From NCBI GenBank assembly GCA_905614365.1, contig CAJQSO010000042.1, forward strand, positions 1-38,970: a stretch of 38,970 nt of DNA, in the 5' to 3' direction. Of the stretch, positions 1-8,314 are shown piece by piece. How positions within the stretch are numbered: position 1 is the first letter of the stretch; the number at the start of each line of letters is the position of its first letter. Source of the stretch: an uncultured Candidatus Thioglobus sp. GTDB taxonomy: Bacteria; Pseudomonadota; Gammaproteobacteria; PS1; Pseudothioglobaceae. The notes under the pieces are model-generated. The model was given only the letters and a program-made list of their open reading frames with translations. It was not told the DNA's origin and ran no database searches. The position numbers and the translations under genes were made by a program.

Positions 1-1450
1 CTCAGGAGCTGATATTGTTCGTGACCTTTTTGAAGGTCTGATGAATCAAGATGCAGATGGAAACCTTGTTCCAGGTGTTGCAACTGGTTTTACAACAAAT
101 GATGCAAAAGATGTCTATACATTTACGCTACGTGACAACGCAATGTGGTCAGATGGTAACCCAGTTACTGCACATGACTTTGTATACTCATGGAGACGTT
201 TAGCAGATCCTGCTACAGCTTCACCTTATTCATGGTTTGCTGAAATTATGGCTATTGAAAATGTTGGCTCTGTATTATCTGGTGATGCTTCACCTGAAAC
301 TCTTGGAGTTACAGCTTTAGATAATCATACTCTAGAGGTTCGTTTAACAGCCTCATTGCCATATTTTGCTGCAATGACGACACATAGCTCAACTTTTCCG
401 AGTCCTGAGTGGGTAGTTAGAACTTCTGGTAATGATTGGACTAAGCCTGAAAATATTGTATCTAATGGTGCATATATTTTAACCGAGCATATTCCAAATG
501 AGCGCTCAGTTCGTGAGCGTAACACTATGTACTGGAATAATGATGCAACAATTCTTGATAAAGTTGTTGGATTAGTCATAAATGATGAGAATACAGACTT
601 GACTCGTTATTTAGCTAATGAACTTGATAAAGGAACTGTACCTTCAGGTCAGTATATTCGCCTGAAAGAAGACTATCCTAATCAAGCAACTTCTTTTCCA
701 AGACTTTGTAACTACTATATGACTTTTAATATGTCACCTAGTGGTCCTGAAGCGTTTAAAGATGTGCGTGTTCGTCATGCTTTAGCTTATGCTATAGATC
801 GATCAGTTATTACTGAAAAAATCTTACAAGCTGGACAGATTAACGCATTTACATTTACTCCTGGAGCTACAGCTGGATTTGATGTTCCTTCAGTTGCATT
901 TGGTCGTATGACTCAAGATGAGAGAAACGCTAAAGCAGTTGAATTACTTAATGAAGCTGGCTATGGTCCAAGTAATCCTTTGAAGTTTGAGTATTTGTAT
1001 AACACTTCTGAAGGTCATAAGAAAATTGCAATTGCAGCTCAGCAAATGTGGAAAGAAACACTTGGTGTTGAAGCTACGCTTGCTAATCAAGAGTGGAAAA
1101 CATTCCTTAAAACTCGTGGCGGACAAGGTTTTGAACTTGCACGTGGAGCTTGGTGTGGTGACTACAATGAAGCGTCTACTTTCTTAGACCTTCTTACTAC
1201 TCCTTCTGGTTACAATGATGGAAAGTATAGTAATGCTGAGGTAGATCAGCTTATGTTAGATGCGAGGACTATGTCTGATGCATCAGGTAATTACACGCGT
1301 ATTGAAGAGATCTTGGCAAATGAAATGCCAGTGATTCCTATTTATCATTACGCTGGTGTATTTATGCTTAAGACCAATGTAAAAGGTTGGCCTTATAACA
1401 ACGTTGAACAAAATGTGTACTCTCGTAATTTGTATAAAACTGCGAAGTAA
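1..1450 (+). CDS. oppA: Oligopeptide ABC transporter, periplasmic binding protein OppA (5' partial)
   Basis: Periplasmic receptor that delivers peptides to the OppBCDF importer. The reading frame is open from base 2, so the start codon and signal peptide lie upstream of the window; the visible part begins within the family motif DLFEGL followed by D-x-x-G-x-x-VPGVA. Other family 5 binding-protein hallmarks follow: YTFTLRD, WSDGNPVTAHDFVYSWRR, and the helix FKDVRVRHALAYAIDR. About 480 residues are present, so only some 50-60 are missing compared with the usual length near 540. It is directly followed by a terminator (1467-1503) and then oppB. Arginine is mostly CGT, unlike the AGA/CGA-rich downstream genes, which suggests high expression. 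Peptide preference cannot be read from the sequence. Confidence 0.92.
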   Translation, partial: SGADIVRDLFEGLMNQDADGNLVPGVATGFTTNDAKDVYTFTLRDNAMWSDGNPVTAHDFVYSWRRLADPATASPYSWFAEIMAIENVGSVLSGDASPETLGVTALDNHTLEVRLTASLPYFAAMTTHSSTFPSPEWVVRTSGNDWTKPENIVSNGAYILTEHIPNERSVRERNTMYWNNDATILDKVVGLVINDENTDLTRYLANELDKGTVPSGQYIRLKEDYPNQATSFPRLCNYYMTFNMSPSGPEAFKDVRVRHALAYAIDRSVITEKILQAGQINAFTFTPGATAGFDVPSVAFGRMTQDERNAKAVELLNEAGYGPSNPLKFEYLYNTSEGHKKIAIAAQQMWKETLGVEATLANQEWKTFLKTRGGQGFELARGAWCGDYNEASTFLDLLTTPSGYNDGKYSNAEVDQLMLDARTMSDASGNYTRIEEILANEMPVIPIYHYAGVFMLKTNVKGWPYNNVEQNVYSRNLYKTAK

Positions 1451-1466
1451 TAGTTAGTTTGACTCT

Positions 1467-1503
1467 AAAAGCATCGCGCAGATATTGTGCGGTGCTTTTT
1501 TAT
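1467..1503 (+). terminator. Intrinsic terminator between oppA and oppB
   Basis: A 14-bp stem (1467-1480 with 1486-1499, two G-U pairs, 5-nt loop) ends in a run of T. It begins 17 nt after the oppA stop codon and lies 48 nt before the oppB start. Since oppBCDF follow on the same strand without a clear new promoter, it is probably a partial terminator that lowers expression of membrane and ATPase subunits relative to the binding protein. Confidence 0.85.
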
Positions 1504-1550
1504 TTGTACGGTACAATAATTCATTAAATTTTTTCTGGTCAATTTCGGAT

Positions 1551-2474
1551 ATGATCAACTACATAATTAAGCGAATTGGAATTGCTATTCCAACGCTGCT
1601 TATTCTTATTGCGGTAAGTTTTTACTTGATGCACGCAGCTCCTGGAGGTCCATTTACATCAGAAAGGCCATTGCCAGCTCAAGTGCTTGCAAATATTGAA
1701 GCAAAATATGGATTAGATCAGCCAATTTGGCGTCAAATGACTAATTATCTCTGGGGTGTTATTACTGAATTTGATTTTGGGCCCTCTTATAAATACCACG
1801 ACAGGACTGTAAATGAAATTATTGCACAAGGTTTTCCTATAACTTTAAAGTATGGTTTTTGGTCATTTATTGTTGCTATTGGAGTTGGTATACCATTAGG
1901 GGCAATTGCTGCAATCCGCAAAAATACTTGGATTGATTACTTAGCTGTTGGTGTATCAATTGGCGCGCAAGTGCTCCCAAATTTTGTGATGGCACCATTA
2001 TTAATTATCGTCTTTACTCTATGGCTTGATTGGCTTCCTGGCGGCGGTTGGAATGGAGGCTCATGGCAATACCTTATAATGCCAGTAATTGCGCTTTCAA
2101 CGAGCTATATGGCATCTATTGCTCGTATAACTCGATCATCTATGCTTGAGGTTCTAAATACAAATTATATTAGAACAGCCAGATCTAAGGGACTTCCAAC
2201 AAAAATAATTTTCTTCCGCCATGTATTAAAACCTTCACTTCTTCCAGTAATTTCATACCTTGGCCCAGCATTTGTTGGATTAATAACAGGATCTGTAATT
2301 ATTGATATGTATTTTTCAACTGGCGGTATGGGTTACTTTTTTGTTAACTCAGCATTTAATCGAGACTATTCTGTAATGATGGGAATAACTATAGTTGTTG
2401 GTGGCCTTACAATTTTATTTAGCTTAATTGCAGATCTTTTGTACGCTTGGGTAGATCCTAAGATTAGATACTAA
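1551..2474 (+). CDS. oppB: Oligopeptide ABC transporter permease OppB
   Basis: Inner-membrane permease of the peptide importer, 307 residues, matching the family length of about 306. The N-terminus MINYIIKRIGIAIPTLLILI is a typical first membrane helix, and the conserved AAPGGPF motif follows. The cytoplasmic coupling (EAA) loop is visible as YIRTARSKGLPTKIIFFRHV. The open frame continues upstream to 1485, but that start would fall inside the oppA terminator and add an unrelated 22-residue tail, so the ATG at 1551 is chosen. No strong Shine-Dalgarno precedes it. Partner of OppC, encoded 4 nt downstream. Confidence 0.93.
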   Translation: MINYIIKRIGIAIPTLLILIAVSFYLMHAAPGGPFTSERPLPAQVLANIEAKYGLDQPIWRQMTNYLWGVITEFDFGPSYKYHDRTVNEIIAQGFPITLKYGFWSFIVAIGVGIPLGAIAAIRKNTWIDYLAVGVSIGAQVLPNFVMAPLLIIVFTLWLDWLPGGGWNGGSWQYLIMPVIALSTSYMASIARITRSSMLEVLNTNYIRTARSKGLPTKIIFFRHVLKPSLLPVISYLGPAFVGLITGSVIIDMYFSTGGMGYFFVNSAFNRDYSVMMGITIVVGGLTILFSLIADLLYAWVDPKIRY

Positions 2475-2478
2475 TAAA

Positions 2479-3405
2479 ATGATTGCAATAAATAAAAAAA
2501 AGATAAAAGTGATGGCGGATAATCTTGCTGAATCTGGAACTGGCCGTTCATTATGGAAGGATGCACGCATAAGATTTATGCAAAACAAGGCTGCAACAGT
2601 TAGTCTATTTATTCTTGCAGCGATAGTAGCTTTTTCCTTTATTGGGCCATATTTTGCCGTTTGGAGCTATGAGAAAATTGATTGGAATGCGATGGGCTCT
2701 GCAGCGAAAGTTGGAATGCCATCAATTGAAAGTGGGCATTTTTTTGGGACCGATGATCTAGGCCGAGATTTGTACTCAAGAGTAATACAAGGAACACAAA
2801 TCTCACTAATGGTTGGTTTCTTAGGCGCTTCAGTAGCAGTTTTTGTTGGTACTTTATATGGCGCTACCTCTGGTTATTTAGGAGGAAAGACTGATCAAAT
2901 AATGATGCGTATAGTTGATATATTAATGTCAATTCCATATATGTTTGTCTTAATCCTTTTGCTGGTTGTATTTGGACGCTCAATTGGAATGCTTTTTATA
3001 GGAATTGGACTACTATCTTGGCTAGACATGAGCCGAATTGTTAGAGGCCAAACTCTTAATCTTAAAAATAAAGAATTTATTGAGGCTGCACAGGTTACTG
3101 GCGTGAGTGATTTTAAAATTATAACCCGTCACATTGTCCCAAATCTATTAGGAATTGTTGCGGTATATGCGACATTATTAGTTCCAGGAATTATATTAGC
3201 TGAGAGTTTTATCTCATTTTTAGGCTTAGGAGTCCAAGAGCCATCTACAAGTTGGGGGGCTTTAATTAAAGAAGGTGCTGGAACAATCCGCTACGATACT
3301 GAATGGCAGCTTCTTTTTCCGTTGGCATTTTTTGTCGTCAGTCTATTCTGCTTTTACTTTATTGGGGATGGCTTGCGTGATGCGCTTGACCCAAAGGATC
3401 GCTAG
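2479..3405 (+). CDS. oppC: Oligopeptide ABC transporter permease OppC
   Basis: Second inner-membrane permease of the importer, 308 residues. After a basic N-terminal tail it has one membrane helix (roughly residues 38-60), the family motif HFFGTDDLGRDLYSRVIQGT ahead of the main membrane domain, and a coupling loop reading EFIEAAQVTGVSDFKIITRH. It ends with the typical GDGLRDALDPK. A second in-frame ATG lies at 2512 (MADNLAESG); neither start has a strong Shine-Dalgarno, so the N-terminus is uncertain by 11 residues. It sits 4 nt after oppB and 6 nt before oppD, as expected of a translationally linked operon. Confidence 0.92.
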   Translation: MIAINKKKIKVMADNLAESGTGRSLWKDARIRFMQNKAATVSLFILAAIVAFSFIGPYFAVWSYEKIDWNAMGSAAKVGMPSIESGHFFGTDDLGRDLYSRVIQGTQISLMVGFLGASVAVFVGTLYGATSGYLGGKTDQIMMRIVDILMSIPYMFVLILLLVVFGRSIGMLFIGIGLLSWLDMSRIVRGQTLNLKNKEFIEAAQVTGVSDFKIITRHIVPNLLGIVAVYATLLVPGIILAESFISFLGLGVQEPSTSWGALIKEGAGTIRYDTEWQLLFPLAFFVVSLFCFYFIGDGLRDALDPKDR

Positions 3406-3411
3406 GTTGAT

Positions 3412-4383
3412 ATGAGCTTTTTAGAAGTCAATAATTTAAAAGTAGAGTTTGATACTGCTGATGGTGTAGTGAGCGCGGTTAACAATGTTAGTTTTTCACT
3501 TGACGAGGGAAAAATTTTAGCGATAGTTGGTGAATCTGGAAGTGGAAAAAGCCAAACTGTTTTCGCTATGAACGGCCTCCTTGATCATAATGGCAGGGCA
3601 AGTGGCAGCGTTAAATTTGAAGGTAAAGAGATTCTTAACCTTCCTAATAGTGAGCTCAACCTTATTCGAGCTCAAAAAATTGCAATGATTTTTCAAGATC
3701 CAATGACCAGTCTTAATCCTTATGTAAGAGTTTCAGAGCAAATGGCTGAGGTGCTTGTTCATCATAAAGGAATCCCAAAGTCTGACGCCATTCAGCAATC
3801 AATTAATATGTTAGATGCAGTTAAAATTCCAGATGCTAAAAATCGCATAAGGATGTATCCACATGAGTTTTCAGGTGGTATGAGGCAGCGCGTAATGATT
3901 GCAATGTCGCTACTTTGTCATCCTAAGCTTCTAATTGCCGATGAGCCAACGACTGCTTTAGACGTTACTGTACAGGCTCAAATTATGCAATTGCTAGCTG
4001 ACATTCAAAAAGAATTTGGCATGTCAATTATTTTAATCACTCATGATCTTGGCGTTGTCGCCGGAAATAGTGATGAGATGCTTGTTATGTATGGAGGAGA
4101 AGTAATGGAGATAGGTAAAACAGAGCATCTCTACTCGAATGCGACACATCCTTACACTCAAGGCCTTATGAGCGCTGTACCTAGGCTTGATGACACAGCA
4201 GATAGGTTAGTTACAATTCCTGGAAATCCTCCGAACATGATGTTAACGCCAGTGGGGTGTCCATTTTCACCGCGCTGCAAGTTTGCAAATACTACTTGCT
4301 CTTCGCAAACCCCCATCCTTTCTAAAGTTGATAATAATGATCACTATAGAGCTTGTCACGTTGCCATAGAGGATACATTATGA
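3412..4383 (+). CDS. oppD: Oligopeptide ABC transporter ATPase OppD
   Basis: Cytoplasmic ATPase powering peptide import, 323 residues. The Walker A motif GESGSGKSQ spans residues 40-48; ending in SQ rather than ST is typical of OppD/DppD. The signature FSGGMRQRV and Walker B LLIADEPT follow, then the switch histidine in LITHDLG. The C-terminal oligopeptide-transporter extension carries the conserved cysteine cluster CPFSPRC...C. Works as a heterodimer with OppF, whose start codon overlaps this stop by 4 nt (ATGA). Confidence 0.95.
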   Translation: MSFLEVNNLKVEFDTADGVVSAVNNVSFSLDEGKILAIVGESGSGKSQTVFAMNGLLDHNGRASGSVKFEGKEILNLPNSELNLIRAQKIAMIFQDPMTSLNPYVRVSEQMAEVLVHHKGIPKSDAIQQSINMLDAVKIPDAKNRIRMYPHEFSGGMRQRVMIAMSLLCHPKLLIADEPTTALDVTVQAQIMQLLADIQKEFGMSIILITHDLGVVAGNSDEMLVMYGGEVMEIGKTEHLYSNATHPYTQGLMSAVPRLDDTADRLVTIPGNPPNMMLTPVGCPFSPRCKFANTTCSSQTPILSKVDNNDHYRACHVAIEDTL

Positions 4384-5366
4384 GTGAGCATACAATACTT
4401 CAGGTTCAGAATTTAAAAGTAAATTTTGATGTCTCCTCAGAAGGAGATATGCCATGGACTAAAGCTAAGAAATTACAAGCAGTAAATAATGTTTCGTTTA
4501 ATTTAAATTCAGGTGAAACTCTTGGCGTAGTAGGGGAGTCAGGTTGCGGTAAATCTACGTTAGCAAGAGCAATTGTTAAAATGGTGCCCGCTGACTCAGG
4601 AAAAGTAATTTGGTTTGGAAATGACCTCTTAGCTCTAAATAAGTCTGAAATGAGGCAGCACCGCAAACAAATTCAAATGATTTTTCAAGATCCTCTTGCA
4701 AGCCTTAATCCTAGGATGAATATTGGTGAAATTATTGCAGAGCCACTAAGAACGCATTATCCTAAAACGCCAGAATCCGATGTTAAGCAAAGGGTGAAAG
4801 ATGTAATGAACAAAGTTGGATTGTTGGATAACTTGGTTAATCGATACCCTCATGAGTTCTCGGGCGGACAGTGTCAGAGAATTGGAATCGCAAGAGCTTT
4901 AATTTTAAAACCAAAGCTTATTATCTGTGACGAACCAGTATCTGCGCTTGACGTCTCAATTCAGGCTCAAGTCGTTAATCTTTTGATGGATTTGCAAGAA
5001 GAAATGGAATTAACCTTAATATTTATTGCTCACGACTTAAGTATTGTTAAGCACATCAGTACTAAGATTATGGTTCTTTATTTAGGCAATATGGTCGAAC
5101 TAGCAAACAGTGATGATATATATACTAATCCAAGACATCCATACACTCAAGCACTTATTTCTGCAGTTCCTATTCCTGATCCGAGTATTGAGAAAAATAA
5201 AAAACTAATATTAATAGAAGGTGACTTGCCATCACCAGTAGATCCACCCTCAGGTTGTGTTTTTAGAACGAGATGTCAAAAAGCTCAAGATATTTGCGCA
5301 ATAGAAAAACCTGAATTTAAAGAGGTTTCAAACAATCATGAAGTCGCTTGTCATTTTCATGACTAA
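4380..5366 (+). CDS. oppF: Oligopeptide ABC transporter ATPase OppF
   Basis: Second ATPase of the peptide importer, 328 residues. Walker A GESGCGKST is at residues 52-60, followed by signature FSGGQCQRIGIARAL, Walker B LIICDEPVSALD and switch histidine AHDLS. The C-terminal extension has the cysteine-containing GCVFRTRCQKAQ motif. The frame is open upstream to 4353, but the ATG at 4380 overlaps the oppD stop and gives the family N-terminus, so it is preferred. The gene ends the plus-strand opp cluster; the next gene is convergent, with only 39 nt between them and no clear hairpin terminator. Confidence 0.94.
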   Translation: MSEHTILQVQNLKVNFDVSSEGDMPWTKAKKLQAVNNVSFNLNSGETLGVVGESGCGKSTLARAIVKMVPADSGKVIWFGNDLLALNKSEMRQHRKQIQMIFQDPLASLNPRMNIGEIIAEPLRTHYPKTPESDVKQRVKDVMNKVGLLDNLVNRYPHEFSGGQCQRIGIARALILKPKLIICDEPVSALDVSIQAQVVNLLMDLQEEMELTLIFIAHDLSIVKHISTKIMVLYLGNMVELANSDDIYTNPRHPYTQALISAVPIPDPSIEKNKKLILIEGDLPSPVDPPSGCVFRTRCQKAQDICAIEKPEFKEVSNNHEVACHFHD

Positions 5367-5405
5367 TTAAAATATTAGAGAGTGAGATGCTGAACTTTGG
5401 AAGAT

Positions 5406-5975
5406 TTAACTGCCTTTAACATGAGACAAGATTTCTTTCATATCCTTCTTATTTTCAAAGATTTCTTCTTCTGAGAGTCCATCCATCTCATGTGGAAAGA
5501 CTAACCAGTCATCAGTCTCGTGAATATAGTAATCTGGCACAGTATCTATTATATTTCTTAAGGGCTTATACCAAGGCATAGCCATACGAATATCATGCGG
5601 TATATTTTTTCTAGATTTGTCATTTAGTGTGTCTAAGATCGCTTTAATACTTCTGCCTGAGTCAAAGACATCATCCACAATAAGAAGCTTATCTTCAGAG
5701 TTCATATGACTGACTAGATAGTCGATACCATGAACCCTAACCTCTTTTGATTGTTTATCAATGCCGTAGTATGATGAAGTTCGAATTGCAATATGATCAG
5801 ACTCATTACCTAAATATGCAAGAATCTCTTGTATGGCTATTCCAACTGGTGTTCCACCTCGCCAAACTCCAACAATAAAGTCGGGTTTAAAGCCACTATT
5901 ATGTATTTGCACCCCTAACCTAAAAGAGTCAAGAAGAAGCTCATCAGCTGTGATATATGTTTTTGATATAGACAT
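5406..5975 (-). CDS. Purine-type phosphoribosyltransferase (Gpt/Hpt-like)
   Basis: Cytoplasmic type I phosphoribosyltransferase, 189 residues, expected to join a free purine base to PRPP. The PRPP-binding motif LLIVDDVFDSGRS is at about residues 97-109, with the two adjacent acidic residues D101-D102. A pyrophosphate loop GVWRGGTPVG lies at 36-45, and a late WLVFPHE motif resembles the base-binding region of xanthine/hypoxanthine enzymes. It is the last gene of the minus-strand nucleoside operon, 117 nt beyond add, which supports a purine-salvage role for part of the base pool. Substrate choice (hypoxanthine, guanine or xanthine) cannot be settled. No Shine-Dalgarno is evident before the ATG; the upstream gap may hold its own promoter. 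Confidence 0.8.
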   Translation of the reverse strand: MSISKTYITADELLLDSFRLGVQIHNSGFKPDFIVGVWRGGTPVGIAIQEILAYLGNESDHIAIRTSSYYGIDKQSKEVRVHGIDYLVSHMNSEDKLLIVDDVFDSGRSIKAILDTLNDKSRKNIPHDIRMAMPWYKPLRNIIDTVPDYYIHETDDWLVFPHEMDGLSEEEIFENKKDMKEILSHVKGS

Positions 5976-6092
5976 TTTTTTAATTAATTGTTATTTTAAT
6001 AATGTGAACTAGATAGTTTTAAAGCATCTTTCTTATTTGAAATTTTATAGAGGTTTCGTCATTTATATTTATAAAATTCTAATTATTCTTAA

Positions 6093-7094
6093 TTAAAACT
6101 GTGAAATTTTACTAAGAAGGTGTAACTTTGTCTCAGAGTCTGCAAAAGAAGACTTAATAGCCATTGTTGAGATAGACTTAAGGCTCTCAATTTCAAAGTC
6201 AAGATGATCAGCACAATCTTGGTATTCTTGACCAACGCTAGTATGAAAAAATGGTGGATCATCTGAATTAAGGCTTACATTTATCCCTTTAGATATAATG
6301 AGTTTGAGCGGGTGACTCTCCCAGCTAGGATATATCGATAGAGCTAGATTACTTCCAGGACAAATCTCTAAGGCTATATTGCGATCTTTTAGCGTATCCA
6401 ATAAATGGTCATCTTCCACGCTTCTAACTCCATGGCCAATTCTACTAACTGGTAAGTAATTTATGGCATCCCAAACACTTTCTGGGCCGCATATTTCGCC
6501 GGCATGAACTGTACAAGGATAGTTAGCTTTTGCTGCAATATTATAAGTAGGAGCAAAATCAATTAACTTGAATGCATTTTCATCACCGCCCATACCAAAC
6601 CCAACAACATAAGGGTGAGGGTTATCAACCATTTTTTGAGCAACAACAGTGCCTTTTTGAGGCCCTAAATGCCGGACACAAGTTACAATGATTCGCCCAA
6701 TAATACCAAAATCTAACTGCGCATCATCTATTCCTTTTGCGCAGCCTTTAATTAAGTCATTATAACCAATACCACAATCACTAGCGTGATCAGGGGATAT
6801 AAAGGTTTCAGCATATATTACATTTTGTGATGCGCAGTCTTTAAGATATTCATACATAATATCTCTGTAATCTTTAGCATTTTTAAGACATGAGCTTACT
6901 GAGTCATAGGCATTAAGAAAGCTTGGAAAGTCAGTCCATGCATAACCACCATCTTTATCAAAAATATTTTCATCAAAATCAACGTTATTACGTTTGGCAA
7001 TTTCATGAAATAATTTAGGCTTAATAGTTCCCTCTAAATGGCTGTGAAGTTCAACTTTGGGCAGCTTTTGAATTTGATCTTGCATTTTAATCAA
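6093..7094 (-). CDS. add: Adenosine deaminase
   Basis: Cytoplasmic zinc hydrolase converting (deoxy)adenosine to (deoxy)inosine, 333 residues. Metal ligands and catalytic residues are all visible: HSH at 17-19, HAGE at 197-200 (zinc His and proton-relay Glu), His221 in IGHGVR, and Asp278-Asp279 in NSDDPPFF. Two starts are possible: a TTG at 7094 that overlaps the deoB stop by 4 nt, and an ATG at 7085 three codons later. Product inosine is the natural substrate of the PunA enzyme encoded in the same operon. A second member of this family, 34959-35972, looks like an adenine deaminase instead. Confidence 0.9.
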   Translation of the reverse strand: MIKMQDQIQKLPKVELHSHLEGTIKPKLFHEIAKRNNVDFDENIFDKDGGYAWTDFPSFLNAYDSVSSCLKNAKDYRDIMYEYLKDCASQNVIYAETFISPDHASDCGIGYNDLIKGCAKGIDDAQLDFGIIGRIIVTCVRHLGPQKGTVVAQKMVDNPHPYVVGFGMGGDENAFKLIDFAPTYNIAAKANYPCTVHAGEICGPESVWDAINYLPVSRIGHGVRSVEDDHLLDTLKDRNIALEICPGSNLALSIYPSWESHPLKLIISKGINVSLNSDDPPFFHTSVGQEYQDCADHLDFEIESLKSISTMAIKSSFADSETKLHLLSKISQF

Positions 7095-8305
7095 CTTAAG
7101 TTACAAGCTTTTCCATGAAGTAAAGGCTTTATTTCAAGATGCTGAGCAATAGTTTGCCCCATATCACAGAAACTTTCTCGCTCACCTAAGTTATTGTTCT
7201 TTATTGATTTTCCATAAAAAACAACTGGAACATGTTCGCGGGTGTGGTCATTACCAGGCCATGTAGGGTCGCAGCCATGATCCGCTGTTATTAGCACTAA
7301 ATCATTACTTGTTAGTTGCGCCTCAATTTCAGGTATTCGGGCATCAAATTGCTCAAGTGCTAGAGCGTAGCCTGCAACATCACGTCGATGACCAAACTTG
7401 GTATCAAAGTCAACTAGATTTACAAAGATTAGCCCTTCATTAACTTTCTTCATTTCAGATAATAATTGATCAACCAGGCCCATGTTATTAGGTGCCTTTA
7501 CAGTATAGCTGACTCCTTGATTGGAAAAAATATCTCCAATTTTTCCAACTGAAATGACATCTCCACCCCCATCTTGAATATTGTCTAATAGCGTTGGGCC
7601 ATTGGGAGGTGTGGTAAGGTCTTTACGATTAGCTGTGCGTTCAAAGCCATCTTTAGAATTTCCAGTAAATGGTCTTGCGATTACTCTTGTAATTTCTAGT
7701 GGGTCAACTAAGCATTTTGCAATAGTACATAATTCATAGAGCCTATCTAATCCAAAATGCTCTTCATGGGCAGCAATTTGAAATACTGAGTCAGCCGAGG
7801 TATAACAAATAGGAAATCCACTATTTATATGCTCTTGACCAAACTCTTGAATTACTTGAGTACCTGATGCATGTTTGTTTGCAAGTGTTCCACCTATTTT
7901 GCCCTCACTTATAAGACTAAGAAGGAGTGATTCAGGAAAGCAGTTTTCAGTTTTTGGAAAAGTTCCCCATTCAAAAGGAACTGGCAGACCACAAATTTCC
8001 CAATGACCACTTGGAGTATCCTTACCTGCACTAACTTCTTTCGCATAACCAAAAGCGCCCTGAGGCTCAACTCGGGTAATTGGTAGTGTTTTTTTACGGC
8101 TTGCAATTGCAGCCTCTCCCAAGCCCCATCGAATCAAATTGGGAATAAGTAGGGGGCCATTTCGCTCAGAATTATTAGCATTATTAGAATCACAAGACTC
8201 AATAATATGACCTAAAGTGTCCGACCCTGTATCACCATAAAGATGAGAGTCCTCAGTTGAGCCTAAACCTAAAGAATCTAAAACTAAAATAATTGATCTT
8301 TTCAT
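7091..8305 (-). CDS. deoB: Phosphopentomutase DeoB
   Basis: Interconverts (deoxy)ribose-1-phosphate and the 5-phosphate, linking nucleoside phosphorolysis to DeoC and to pentose metabolism. It has 404 residues, the usual length for this alkaline-phosphatase-superfamily enzyme. The N-terminal metal site begins with LVLDSLGLG (Asp10). The KDTPSGHWE motif at 95-103 holds the threonine expected to carry the active-site phosphate (Thr97), and the C-terminal metal site reads ITADHGCDPT with the downstream H-x-x-x-H of NDHTREHVP. An AGAAGG Shine-Dalgarno precedes the ATG. It lies 9 nt after deoA and overlaps add. Confidence 0.95.
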   Translation of the reverse strand: MKRSIILVLDSLGLGSTEDSHLYGDTGSDTLGHIIESCDSNNANNSERNGPLLIPNLIRWGLGEAAIASRKKTLPITRVEPQGAFGYAKEVSAGKDTPSGHWEICGLPVPFEWGTFPKTENCFPESLLLSLISEGKIGGTLANKHASGTQVIQEFGQEHINSGFPICYTSADSVFQIAAHEEHFGLDRLYELCTIAKCLVDPLEITRVIARPFTGNSKDGFERTANRKDLTTPPNGPTLLDNIQDGGGDVISVGKIGDIFSNQGVSYTVKAPNNMGLVDQLLSEMKKVNEGLIFVNLVDFDTKFGHRRDVAGYALALEQFDARIPEIEAQLTSNDLVLITADHGCDPTWPGNDHTREHVPVVFYGKSIKNNNLGERESFCDMGQTIAQHLEIKPLLHGKACNLS

Positions 8306-8314
8306 ATATACCTT

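Noticed and set aside
1485-1550. Upstream extension of oppB to an ATG at 1485
   Set aside because: It would lie in the oppA terminator and add residues with no resemblance to the OppB N-terminus; ATG 1551 gives the standard start.
4353-4379. Upstream extension of oppF to an ATG at 4353
   Set aside because: It lies wholly in the oppD coding end; the ATG at 4380 overlaps the oppD stop in the usual ATGA form.
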